DNA of 45,803 bases from AP-16 sp036395835 (GTDB taxonomy: Bacteria > Pseudomonadota > Alphaproteobacteria > Rhizobiales > Xanthobacteraceae). The notes under the pieces were generated by a model. It saw only the letters and a list, made by a program, of their open reading frames with translations, was not told where the DNA came from and made no database searches. The stretch is from NCBI GenBank assembly GCA_036395835.1, contig DASWCW010000168.1, positions 1 to 45,803 on the forward strand, in the 5' to 3' direction. This document shows positions 32,643 through 40,619 of the stretch, in pieces (position 1 is the first letter of the stretch; each line of letters opens with the position of its first letter). The position numbers and the translations under genes were made by a program.

Positions 32643-32945
32643 ATGCCGAGAACGACGAGCGTGCTCGCCTGGGCAGCAGCGGCTGCGATGCTCGGGATGG
32701 CGCCGCCGGGCATGGCCGGCGCTGCAGAGGCCGATCGCACTACCTCGAGCGGCGAAATCCGTATGGCGCAGGCGGTGCCGGAATCTCCGCCCCGCCGCAT
32801 GGTCCGCACCCGGCCACGCATCGAGGTCTATCCGGGGCAGCCGCTCCACCGCGAATGCGTCGACGGCTACCGCGAGGTGTGGCGGCCGTATTGGGGCACG
32901 ACCGTGGTGATGCCCTATATGCGCTGCTGGTGGGTGCGCGGCTGA
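32643..32945 (+). CDS. Small exported protein with Trp/Tyr-rich C-terminus
   Basis: A 100-residue protein with a signal peptide (MPRTTSVLAWAAAAAMLGMA, then PPGMAGA, cleavage near residue 28). The conserved-looking end is HRECVDGYREVWRPYWGTTV followed by VMPYMRCWWVRG, with two cysteines. Comparable short exported proteins occur in Bradyrhizobium-like genomes with no known function. GGGAGGGACGAA precedes the ATG. It is divergent from the LysE-type gene. Confidence 0.72.
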   Translation: MPRTTSVLAWAAAAAMLGMAPPGMAGAAEADRTTSSGEIRMAQAVPESPPRRMVRTRPRIEVYPGQPLHRECVDGYREVWRPYWGTTVVMPYMRCWWVRG

Positions 32946-33039
32946 AAGGCGGCGGGCAACCTGCTCCCCGACTCCCCGCGCCCACGAGCTGATCGAATGA
33001 GTCGAAGGTTACCTTGCTGGTCGACGGCACGGCGTCGCC

Positions 33040-34769
33040 ATGAATGGAGTCGATCGCCCGGTATTGATCCGGAACGCAAGAGTCTATTCGTTCGACGACG
33101 CCGACTCGACGGCCGACGCCATTCTCATCGAAGCCGGCCGGGTCGCGGCCGTGGGCGACGGGCAGGCATTGCACGCGCGCGCCGGGGCGCCGATCGAAAC
33201 TTGGAACGTGCGCGGCGCCACCATTTTGCCGGGACTGATCGACACCCATCCGCACCTTCTGCATTTCGCTGCCCGGCAGGCGCCGCTGGTGGACATCATG
33301 ACCGCAGTGTCGCACGACCAGATCGTGCGGCGGATCGCCGATCGGGCCAAGAGCGCTCCGGCAGGCGAATGGATCCTGACCACGCCGGTCGGCGAGCCGC
33401 ATTATTTCATTCGGCGTTCGTACAAGGACATGGAGGAAGGCGAGTTGCCGACGCGGCATGTGCTCGATCGCGCAACGAACCAACACCCCGTGGCGATCCA
33501 GGCCTGGGAGCCGAACATTCCCAATACCGCCGTGTTCAATTCCCTGGCGCTGCGGGAACTCGGCATCACTCGCGACCTGCCGGACCGTGTCGGAAACGTC
33601 AGCATCGAGAAGGACGCGGCCGGCGAGCCGACCGGCAGGCTGCACGGGGCAATCAACGGCGTCTACAGCGGCGAGGAATTCGCCTACCAACTCTGGCGGA
33701 AGATCCCGCGGACGATCGGTTCCGAATTGATGCTCGACGCGACGCGGCGTGCCGTTGCCAGCCATCACGGTCTGGGCGTCACCGGCATCTATGAAAACCA
33801 CATGATGTACAAGCATCATATCGAGGTTTATCGCCGGCTGCGCAAATCCGGCGAGCTGAACATGCGGGTGACCGTTTCCCAGGAATCGGATTCCTTCGGC
33901 ACGCATGGAGCCGCCCGCGCACGCTCGATGAGCTGATGCGCGGGCTCGAAGACGCTGCGGCATCGATCGAGCTGAGCGATGATTATTTCCGTTTCAACGG
34001 GGTCAGCATCCAATGGGACGGCGGATGCTATCCCGGGCACATGATGATGCGCGAAGCCTATTACGGCCCCGATGGCGCGGAGACGCGCGGGCGTCACATG
34101 ATGGATCCGGAGAAGATCGAGGCGGTAATGCGGTTCTGCGCCGAGAGACGCATTCGCCTGAACACGCTGTGCGTCGGAACGCAGGCCCACGAAGACAATC
34201 TTGGCATGCTGGAGAACCTGGCGGCTGACCACGACATTCGATCGTTGCGATGGATCCTCGTGCATACGCCCTTCATCGAGCCCGAGCAGGTGAAGCGGTA
34301 TTCGCGGCTCGATTTCGATATCACGACGACCATGACCTACCTGTTCGGGATGGGAGACTTGTTTCGCAAACGATTCAAACCGGAACGGCGCGACGCCATG
34401 ATCGAGGACCTGCTCCCGCTCCGCCGCTTCTTCGATGCCGGGTTAGCGGTCGGTGCCGGGGCGGACTGGGGGCCCAGGAACGTATTCGAGCAAATCCAGC
34501 TGGCGCTGCTGCACAGGACCCCGTCGGGCTATTCCAACCTCGGCGCCGCGCAGAAGATCAGCCGGACCCAGGCGATCTCGATGTGGACGCGCGACGCGGC
34601 GCGCGTCCTGCAATGGAACGACATCGGCCGCCTTTCCCCGGGCGCTCATGCGGACCTGATCATCCTGGATCGCGACCCGGCGACGTGCCCGGTCGAGGAC
34701 ATCGCCGGCACGCGTGTGCTGCGCACGTTGTTCGACGGCAGGACGGTTTACGATGCCGGCGAGCTGTGA
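33040..34769 (+). pseudogene. YtcJ-like amidohydrolase split by a one-base frameshift
   Basis: Two adjacent frames together match one metal-dependent amidohydrolase of about 576 residues. The first part (33040-33936) has LPGLIDTHPHLLHF with metal-ligand His70 and His72, then runs off family sequence as GTHGAARARSMS and stops. The second frame carries the expected continuation HAWSRPRTLDELMRGLEDAA, then WDGGCYPGHMMMREAYYG, AVGAGADWGPRN and the C-terminal HADLIILDRDPATCPVED. Adding one C at about 33905 would restore GTPWSRPRTLDELM. It is either a recent pseudogene or a sequencing error. The stop and the next ATG overlap as TGATG at 33934-33938, so separate translation of the second half is possible but unlikely to give activity. 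Confidence 0.8.
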
Positions 34770-34811
34770 ATATTTTCAGGAAGGCTCGGGCACCGTGGCA
34801 ACAACAGCGCG

Positions 34812-36218
34812 TCAGCGCCACTCCCGCACGTCGACGAAGCGGCCGGCGATCGCCGCTGCCGCCGCCATGGCGGGCGAGACCAGGTGGGTGCGCCCCCGAA
34901 AACCTTGCCGGCCCTCGAAATTGCGGTTCGAGGTCGAGGCGCAGCGCTCTTCCGGCGCGAGCTTGTCGGCGTTCATGGCGAGGCACATCGAGCAGCCGGG
35001 CTCGCGCCATTCGAACCCAGCCTCGAGAAAGATCTTGTCGAGGCCCTCGGCCTCGGCCTGCGCCTTGATCAGGCCCGAGCCGGGCACGATCATCGCGTTC
35101 AAGTTCGGATTGACCGTCTTGCCTTGGACGATGCGGGCGACCTCGCGCAGATCCTCGATGCGCGAATTGGTGCACGAGCCGATGAAAATCCGGTCGAGCG
35201 CGATGTCGGCGATCTGCTCGCCGCCCTTGAGCCCCATGTAGGCCAGCGCGCGCTCGGCCGAGCGCCGTTTGCCTTCGTCCGGGATCTCGGAGGGGACCGG
35301 GACGCGGCCCGTCACGGCGGCGACCTGCTCGGGGCTCGTGCCCCAGGTGACGAGCGGCGGCAGCTTCGCGGCGTCGAGCCGCACCTCGCGGTCGAACGCG
35401 GCGCCGTCATCGGACCGGAGCCGCTCCCAATAGCGCCGCGCCGCGTCCCAGGCCGCGCCCTTGGGGGCCTTGGGCCGGTCCTCAAGATACGCGAACGTGG
35501 TCTCGTCCGGCGCGATCATGCCGGCGCGGGCGCCGGCCTCGATCGACATGTTGCAGACCGTCATGCGGCCTTCCATCGACAGCGCGCGGATCGCTTCGCC
35601 CGCATATTCGATCGCGTGGCCGGTGCCTCCCGCGGTGCCGATCTCGCCGATGATGGCCAGGATGACGTCCTTGGCGGCGACGCCGGCCGGCAACTTGCCG
35701 TCGACCGTCACCCGCATGTTCTTGGCTTTGGTCTGGATCAAGGTCTGGGTCGCGAGCACGTGCTCGACCTCGGACGTGCCGATGCCGTAGGCGAGCGCAC
35801 CGAAGGCGCCGTGGGTCGAGGTGTGACTGTCGCCGCACACGATCGTCGTGCCCGGAAGCGTAAAGCCCTGCTCGGGGCCGATGATGTGGACGATGCCCTG
35901 GCGGCGGTCGAGCGCGTCGTAATATTCGATGCCGAACCGCTTCGCGTTCTCGGCGAGCGTGTCGATTTGCGTGGCGCTCTCGGGATCGTCGATGCCCTTG
36001 CTGCGGTCCGTGGTCGGAACGTTGTGATCGACCACCGCCAGGGTCTTTTCCGGCGCACGCACTTTGCGACCGGAGAGACGCAGGCCCTCGAACGCCTGCG
36101 GCGAGGTCACCTCGTGGACGAGATGCCGGTCGATGTAGATCAGGCAGGTGCCGTCCAGCTGCTCGTCGACCAGGTGGTCGTCCCAGATCTTGTCAAAAAG
36201 GGTACGCGGCTTCGCCAT
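34812..36218 (-). CDS. leuC: 3-isopropylmalate dehydratase large subunit
   Basis: A 468-residue aconitase-family subunit. The [4Fe-4S] ligands are Cys349 (GSCTNSRIEDLR), Cys409 and Cys412 (EPGCSMCLAMN). Other marks are the N-terminal KPRTLFDKIWDDHLV, the substrate region VCGDSHTSTHGAFGALAYGI and the C-terminal SNRNFEGRQGFRGRTHLVSP. The start is ATG 36218, 65 bp after rplS. Position between leuD and rplS is the usual order in this group. It converges with the broken amidohydrolase. Confidence 0.97.
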   Translation of the reverse strand: MAKPRTLFDKIWDDHLVDEQLDGTCLIYIDRHLVHEVTSPQAFEGLRLSGRKVRAPEKTLAVVDHNVPTTDRSKGIDDPESATQIDTLAENAKRFGIEYYDALDRRQGIVHIIGPEQGFTLPGTTIVCGDSHTSTHGAFGALAYGIGTSEVEHVLATQTLIQTKAKNMRVTVDGKLPAGVAAKDVILAIIGEIGTAGGTGHAIEYAGEAIRALSMEGRMTVCNMSIEAGARAGMIAPDETTFAYLEDRPKAPKGAAWDAARRYWERLRSDDGAAFDREVRLDAAKLPPLVTWGTSPEQVAAVTGRVPVPSEIPDEGKRRSAERALAYMGLKGGEQIADIALDRIFIGSCTNSRIEDLREVARIVQGKTVNPNLNAMIVPGSGLIKAQAEAEGLDKIFLEAGFEWREPGCSMCLAMNADKLAPEERCASTSNRNFEGRQGFRGRTHLVSPAMAAAAAIAGRFVDVREWR

Positions 36219-36283
36219 ACTCGTTCGTCCATTTCACGCGGGGCAGCGCAGAATCGTGCGCCGCGGATGTCCGGCAAGCGCGC

Positions 36284-36706
36284 TCACTCGGCGGCGGCCT
36301 CTTCCGGCTCGGCGGCAGCGCCGGCGGCGGCCGCCGCCGCGCCCGGGCGATCCTGCTTCTCGGTGATGCGCGCCGATTTGCCGCGCCGCTGCCGCAGGTA
36401 ATAGAGCTTGGCGCGGCGCACTTTTCCGCGGCGGACCACCTTGATGGAGTCGATCATCGGCGAGTAGAGCGGAAACACCCGCTCGACGCCTTCGCCATAG
36501 GAGATCTTGCGCACCGTGAAGCTCTCGTTGAGCCCGCGGCCCGACCGGCCGATGCACACGCCCTCATAGGCCTGGACGCGGCGGCGCTCGCCCTCGACCA
36601 CCTTGACGTTGACGAGCACGGTGTCGCCGGGACCGAAGTCGGGAATTTTCTTGCCGGCGGAAAGTTTGGCGATCTGCTCCTGCTCGAGCTCCTGGATCAG
36701 GTTCAT
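36284..36706 (-). CDS. rplS: Large ribosomal subunit protein bL19
   Basis: A 140-residue ribosomal protein at the 30S-50S interface. The core MNLIQELEQEQIAKL ... FGPGDTVLVNVKVVEGERRR ... GVCIGRSGRGLNESFTVRKI ... VRRGKVRRAKLYYLRQRRGK is standard bL19. The last ~20 residues are an Ala/Glu-rich extension typical of alphaproteobacteria. ATG 36706 has GGAGAATT upstream; the frame is open 18 codons further but lacks similarity. It follows trmD by 91 bp. Confidence 0.97.
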   Translation of the reverse strand: MNLIQELEQEQIAKLSAGKKIPDFGPGDTVLVNVKVVEGERRRVQAYEGVCIGRSGRGLNESFTVRKISYGEGVERVFPLYSPMIDSIKVVRRGKVRRAKLYYLRQRRGKSARITEKQDRPGAAAAAAGAAAEPEEAAAE

Positions 36707-36797
36707 GGCGAATTCTCCGTCGGCGGCGCGCTGCGGCGCGCATTTTTGCAGGATTTTCAAGGGTCGGCGCCGCCTATACGACAGGCCGGCGCATTTG

Positions 36798-37505
36798 TCA
36801 TCTGTTGGTCGAGCGCCGGATCCGGTCGAGGTAGGCCGCCCAGAGGTCCGGCCGCCGCTCGCGGGTCAGGCGCTCGGCTTCGCTCCTGCGGAACGCCGCG
36901 ACCTTGGCGTGGTCGCCGGACAGAAGCACGTCCGGGACGGCGCGCCCTTCCCAGACCTGCGGGCGCGTATATTGCGGATATTCGAGCAGGCCGGCCGTGA
37001 AGCTCTCCTCTCCGCCCGAGGCCTCCTTGCCCATGACGCCGGGCAACAGCCGCACGCACGCATCGATCAAGGCGAGCGCGGCGATGTCGCCGCCCGAGAG
37101 CACGAAATCGCCGATCGACACCTCTTCCAGTCCGCGCGCCGCGATCACCCGTTCGTCCACCGCCTCGAACCGGCCGCACACGACGACGAGTCCAGGGCCC
37201 CTCGCCCAGGCCTCGACCCGGTCCTGAGTGAGCGGCACGCCCCGCGGGCTCATCAGCAGGCGAGGCCGATCTTCGCCCGCCCGGGCATCGAGCGCGCGCG
37301 CAAGCACGTCGGGCTTCATCACCATGCCGGGACCGCCGCCGGCCGGGGTATCGTCGACGGAACGGTGGCGGTCGGTCGCGAACTCGCGGATATCCACGGG
37401 CTCGAGCGACCACAGCCCGGTTTGCAGCGCCCGCCCGGCGAGGCTGAATGCCAGCGGCCCCGGAAACATCTCCGGGAAGATGGTGAGCACAGTCGCGCGC
37501 CACAT
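36798..37505 (-). CDS. trmD: tRNA (guanine-37-N1) methyltransferase
   Basis: A 235-residue SPOUT methyltransferase that makes m1G37 and guards against frameshifting. It starts MWRATVLTIFPEMFPG. Motifs are DDTPAGGGPGMVMKPD (substrate loop), LVVVCGRFEAVDERV (knot), and SIGDFVLSGGDIAALALIDA followed by RLLPGVMG (AdoMet site). The ATG is at 37505; a GTG two codons earlier is possible. It starts 9 bp after the rimM stop, and a large palindromic repeat ends the rimM frame just upstream. Confidence 0.97.
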   Translation of the reverse strand: MWRATVLTIFPEMFPGPLAFSLAGRALQTGLWSLEPVDIREFATDRHRSVDDTPAGGGPGMVMKPDVLARALDARAGEDRPRLLMSPRGVPLTQDRVEAWARGPGLVVVCGRFEAVDERVIAARGLEEVSIGDFVLSGGDIAALALIDACVRLLPGVMGKEASGGEESFTAGLLEYPQYTRPQVWEGRAVPDVLLSGDHAKVAAFRRSEAERLTRERRPDLWAAYLDRIRRSTNR

Positions 37506-37514
37506 GGGCACGGC

Positions 37515-38237
37515 CTAGCCACGGCCGCCTCCCTCCCCCCTTGAGGGGGAGGGATGGGGAGGGGGGTCCTCCACGCTGCGAATCCTAATACCCCCCTCCC
37601 GATTCGCGCGTGCGCGCGAATCGACCTCCCCCTCAAGGGGGGAGCTGTCTCCGAGTAAATCGGCAAGCAACCGGACTACCATCCGCCCGCTCGGGATGTC
37701 GATCGCCGGCACCAGCGCCTTGGTGAAGGGCAGCAGCACAGTCGGACCGCCGGCCGCGGGCGCGATCTCGATGAGATCGCCGGCGCCGAAGTTTTGCACC
37801 GCGCAGACCGTACCCAAACTCGTTCCGTCGGGATCGACCGCCGCAAGCCCGATCAGATCGCCGTGGTAATAGGTCTCTTCCTCCGGCTCGGGCAGCCGTG
37901 CGCGCGGGACGTACAGCCAGATGTTACGCAGGGCGGCCGCAGCATCGCGGTCCGCGACCCCGGCGAACCGGGCGACCAGCGAATTCTTGGCCGGGCGCAC
38001 CGCCTCGAGCTCCAGCACGCGCGAACCGCCCTCGGCTTCGAACGCGCCGTAGCGCGTCAGCGCCATCGGGTCCTCGGTGAACGAGCGCAGGCGCACTTCG
38101 CCGCGAACGCCATGGGGGGCGCCGATCTGGGCCACGCAGACCCGGGCCTCCTCACCGCTGTCTCGCCATGACTGGGCCGGACGACCCTCGCCCACCAGCC
38201 GGGAGGGTTTCGAGCGTGAGGATCGCGCGGGGGCCAT
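37515..38237 (-). CDS. rimM: Ribosome maturation factor RimM with repeat-encoded tail
   Basis: A 240-residue frame, long for RimM (usually about 170-190). The N-terminal RimM domain (about 32-118) has VCVAQIGAPHGVRGEVRLRS. The PRC-barrel (about 122-195) has YYHGDLIGLAAVDPDG, VQNFGAGDLIEI and LLPFTKALVPAID. From about residue 199 the protein is encoded by a palindromic repeat (PLEGEVDSRARANREGG ... PPHPSPSRGEGGGRG) up to the stop. The first ~30 residues are also extra, and a later GTG start is possible. It acts in 30S maturation with uS19 and lies between rpsP and trmD as usual. Confidence 0.93.
   Translation of the reverse strand: MAPARSSRSKPSRLVGEGRPAQSWRDSGEEARVCVAQIGAPHGVRGEVRLRSFTEDPMALTRYGAFEAEGGSRVLELEAVRPAKNSLVARFAGVADRDAAAALRNIWLYVPRARLPEPEEETYYHGDLIGLAAVDPDGTSLGTVCAVQNFGAGDLIEIAPAAGGPTVLLPFTKALVPAIDIPSGRMVVRLLADLLGDSSPLEGEVDSRARANREGGIRIRSVEDPPPHPSPSRGEGGGRG
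37531..37643. repeat. Palindromic repeat (CCCTCCCCCC type) inside the rimM C-terminus
   Basis: The left arm CCCTCCCCCCTTGAGGGGGA and right arm TCCCCCTCAAGGGGGGAG pair over their length. Inside are GGGGAGGGGGG/CCCCCCTCCC and a hairpin GATTCGCGCGTGCGCGCGAATC. The two arms and spacer match the element at 45280-45388 closely. It lies wholly inside the rimM reading frame, ending 14 bp before its stop. Confidence 0.9.
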
Positions 38238-38244
38238 GATCCGA

Positions 38245-38673
38245 TCAGCTCGCCGCGGCTTCTCCGGCCGGCGCCGCCGGGGCCGCTGGCGCCGCCGGAG
38301 CGGCCGGAGTTGTCGGAGCCGCGGCGGCCGGAGTCGCAGTGCCGCCGCCTGCCGCGGCCGCCGCGCGTTCCTGCGCCTTTTTCTTCGGCTGCGCTTTTTT
38401 CGGATTGTTGCGGGCGGGACGCTTCATCACGCCGGCCTCGTCAAGAAACCGCAGCACGCGGTCGGTCGGCGTTGCGCCCTTGCCGAGCCATGTCTTGATC
38501 TTTTTGAGGTCGAGCTTGAGTCGATCCTTGGCGTCCTTGGCCACCAATGGGTTGAAATGACCCAATCGCTCGATGAAACGGCCGTCCCGCGGCGCGCGGG
38601 AATCGGCGATCACTACGTGGTAGTACGGCCGCTTCTTGGTGCCGGCGCGGGCCAGCCGGATTTTCAGTGGCAT
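38245..38673 (-). CDS. rpsP: Small ribosomal subunit protein bS16
   Basis: A 142-residue protein. The bS16 core is MPLKIRLARAGTKKRPYYHV, then IADSRAPRDGRFIERLGHFN and GATPTDRVLRFLDEAGVMKR (about 1-88). A basic linker (NNPKKAQPKKKAQER) and an Ala/Pro low-complexity tail follow. Such tails are seen in alphaproteobacterial bS16. ATG 38673 has GAGAGGA upstream. The frame is open 25 codons further through a palindromic repeat, which I exclude. First gene of the rpsP-rimM-trmD-rplS cluster. Confidence 0.97.
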   Translation of the reverse strand: MPLKIRLARAGTKKRPYYHVVIADSRAPRDGRFIERLGHFNPLVAKDAKDRLKLDLKKIKTWLGKGATPTDRVLRFLDEAGVMKRPARNNPKKAQPKKKAQERAAAAAGGGTATPAAAAPTTPAAPAAPAAPAAPAGEAAAS

Positions 38674-38692
38674 GTCAATTCCTCTCTTTGTT

Positions 38693-38811
38693 GTCATTCC
38701 GGGGCACGCCGAAGGCGCGAACCCGGAACCCATGAACACCGATGACACAATCTCTCGCGACCGTGGTTATGGATCCCGGGTTCCCTCGCTTCGCTCGGGC
38801 CCCGGGATGAC
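38693..38811. repeat. Palindromic repeat (GTCATTCCGGGGC type) between ffh and rpsP
   Basis: GTCATTCCGGGGCACGCC at the left pairs with TCGGGCCCCGGGATGAC at the right; ACCCGGAACCCATG and TATGGATCCCGGGTTCC form the inner arms. It occupies nearly all of the ffh-rpsP spacer. It matches the element at 28495-28619 in both arms and inner arms. Confidence 0.9.
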
Positions 38812-38826
38812 GAACCAACCGGTTCG

Positions 38827-40350
38827 TCATTTCTTTTTCGCCGGTCCCGGCATTCCGCCGAGGCCCGGCAATTTGCCGGCGAGGCCGGGAAGTCCCGGCG
38901 GGCCACTGCCCGGGAAATTCGAAGGCAGGCCTGGCAGCCCGCCCGGCAGTCCACCCGGCATTTGTTGCGCGAGCTTGGCGAGCTCCTCCGGCTTGGGCAT
39001 GCCGCCGCCCATCCCGAACAGATTGCCGAGCGCGCCCAGCGGGCCGCGCTTGCCGCCGCCCATGGCCTTCATCATGTCGGCCATGGTCCGGTGCATCTTG
39101 AGCAGCCGGTTGATGTCCTCGACCTTCGTGCCGGATCCGGCTGCGATGCGTTTCTTGCGGCTGGCCTTGAGGACGTCGGGCTGGCGGCGCTCCCGGGGCG
39201 TCATCGAATCGATGATCGCGATCTGCCGCTTGACCACGCGGTCATCGAGATTGGCGCTGGCGATCTCCTTCTTCATCTTGGCGATGCCGGGAATCATCCC
39301 CATCAGGCCGGACACGCCGCCGATTTTTTTCATCTGCTCGAGCTGATCGCGCAGGTCGGCGAGATCGAACGCGCCCTTGCGCATCTTCTCGGCGACGCGC
39401 TGCGCCCGCTCGGCATCGATCGTGGCCGCGGCCTTCTCGACCAGCGAGACGATGTCGCCCATGCCGAGGATGCGATCGGCGATGCGCGCGGGATGGAAAT
39501 CCTCCAGCGCCTCGAGCCTCTCGCCGGTGCCGATCAGCTTGATCGGCTTGCCGGTCACGGCGCGCATGGAGAGCGCGGCGCCGCCGCGGCCATCGCCGTC
39601 GACCCGGGTCAGCACGATGCCGCTGAGGCCCACGCGCTCGTTGAACGCGCGGGCGAGATTGACGGCATCCTGGCCGGTGAGCGCATCGGCGACGAGCAGC
39701 ACTTCGTGGGGGGAAGCGGCGCGCTTGACCTCGGCGGCTTCGGCCATCATCGCGTCGTCGAGCGTGATGCGGCCGGCGGTGTCGAGCACAACCACGTCGT
39801 AGCCGCCGAGCCTGCCGGCTTCGAGCGCGCGGCGCGCGATCTGCACCGCGGTCTGGCCGGCAACGACCGGCAGGGTGTCGGTCCCGATCTGGCGCCCGAG
39901 CACGGCGAGCTGCTCCATGGCGGCCGGCCGGCGCGTATCGAGCGACGCCATCAGCACCTTGCGCTTGGCCGCCTCGCCGAGCCGTTTCGCGAGCTTCGCG
40001 GCGGTCGTGGTCTTGCCCGAGCCCTGCAGCCCGACCAACATGATGGCGATCGGCGCCGGCGCATTGAGATCGATGCCCTCGCTCTGCGCCCCCAAGGTCG
40101 CGATCAGCTCGTCGTGGACGAGCTTCACGACCATCTGGCCGGGGGTCACCGATTTGATGACTTCGACGCCGACCGCGCGCTCGCGCATGCGGTCGACGAA
40201 GGCGCGCGCGACGTCGAGAGCGACATCGGCCTCGAGCAGCGCCCGCCGGATTTCGCGCAGCGCCGCATCGACGTCGGCCTGGCTCAGCGCCCCGCGGCCG
40301 GTCAGCCGGTCGAGGATGTTGCTCAGTCGTTCCGAAAGGCTGTCGAACAT
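38827..40350 (-). CDS. ffh: Signal recognition particle protein Ffh (SRP54)
   Basis: A 507-residue GTPase that targets nascent membrane proteins with 4.5S RNA and FtsY. The N domain is about 1-95. The G domain has the P-loop GLQGSGKTTTAAKL (107-120), DTRRPAAMEQL, VLDTAGR and LTRVDGDGRGGAALSM. The M domain has a Met-rich region and SGTKVEDINRLLKM. The C-terminal tail (about 460-507) is a Gly/Leu/Pro repeat (MPGGLPGGLPGLPSNFPG ...), a known style in Rhizobiales. The start is ATG 40350 (MFDSLSERLSNILD); the upstream extension comes from a repeat. Confidence 0.97.
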   Translation of the reverse strand: MFDSLSERLSNILDRLTGRGALSQADVDAALREIRRALLEADVALDVARAFVDRMRERAVGVEVIKSVTPGQMVVKLVHDELIATLGAQSEGIDLNAPAPIAIMLVGLQGSGKTTTAAKLAKRLGEAAKRKVLMASLDTRRPAAMEQLAVLGRQIGTDTLPVVAGQTAVQIARRALEAGRLGGYDVVVLDTAGRITLDDAMMAEAAEVKRAASPHEVLLVADALTGQDAVNLARAFNERVGLSGIVLTRVDGDGRGGAALSMRAVTGKPIKLIGTGERLEALEDFHPARIADRILGMGDIVSLVEKAAATIDAERAQRVAEKMRKGAFDLADLRDQLEQMKKIGGVSGLMGMIPGIAKMKKEIASANLDDRVVKRQIAIIDSMTPRERRQPDVLKASRKKRIAAGSGTKVEDINRLLKMHRTMADMMKAMGGGKRGPLGALGNLFGMGGGMPKPEELAKLAQQMPGGLPGGLPGLPSNFPGSGPPGLPGLAGKLPGLGGMPGPAKKK

Positions 40351-40371
40351 CGATCCATCCAGATTCGGCTG

Positions 40372-40411
40372 CCCCTCACCCCGACCCTTTCCCCGGCGGG
40401 GAGAGGGAGAA
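40372..40411. repeat. Short palindromic repeat remnant upstream of ffh
   Basis: CCCCTCACC...CCTTTCCCCGG then CGGGGAGAGGGAGAA makes a stem of the CCCTC/GAGGG family. A second small hairpin TGCGCCC-GA-GGGCGCA follows at 40423-40438. Both lie in the ffh leader region of the 269-bp divergent spacer. Confidence 0.6.
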
Positions 40412-40619
40412 GCAAACACGTTTGCGCCCGAGGGCGCAGCGCGCTGTCGGGCGTCGACCTCCGGCCTTTCGACCGGTCAGCCAATCGAATTCTCGAGGCT
40501 CAAGAGAGCCCGCGGAAGCTATGGATGCGCCGGGGTCAAGTCAAGGCGCCGTGCCGGTGGCGTTCCCGCCACCGGCATGACCGGATTTCAGCTATGATCG
40601 GGGCGGAGCAGGAGGCCGT

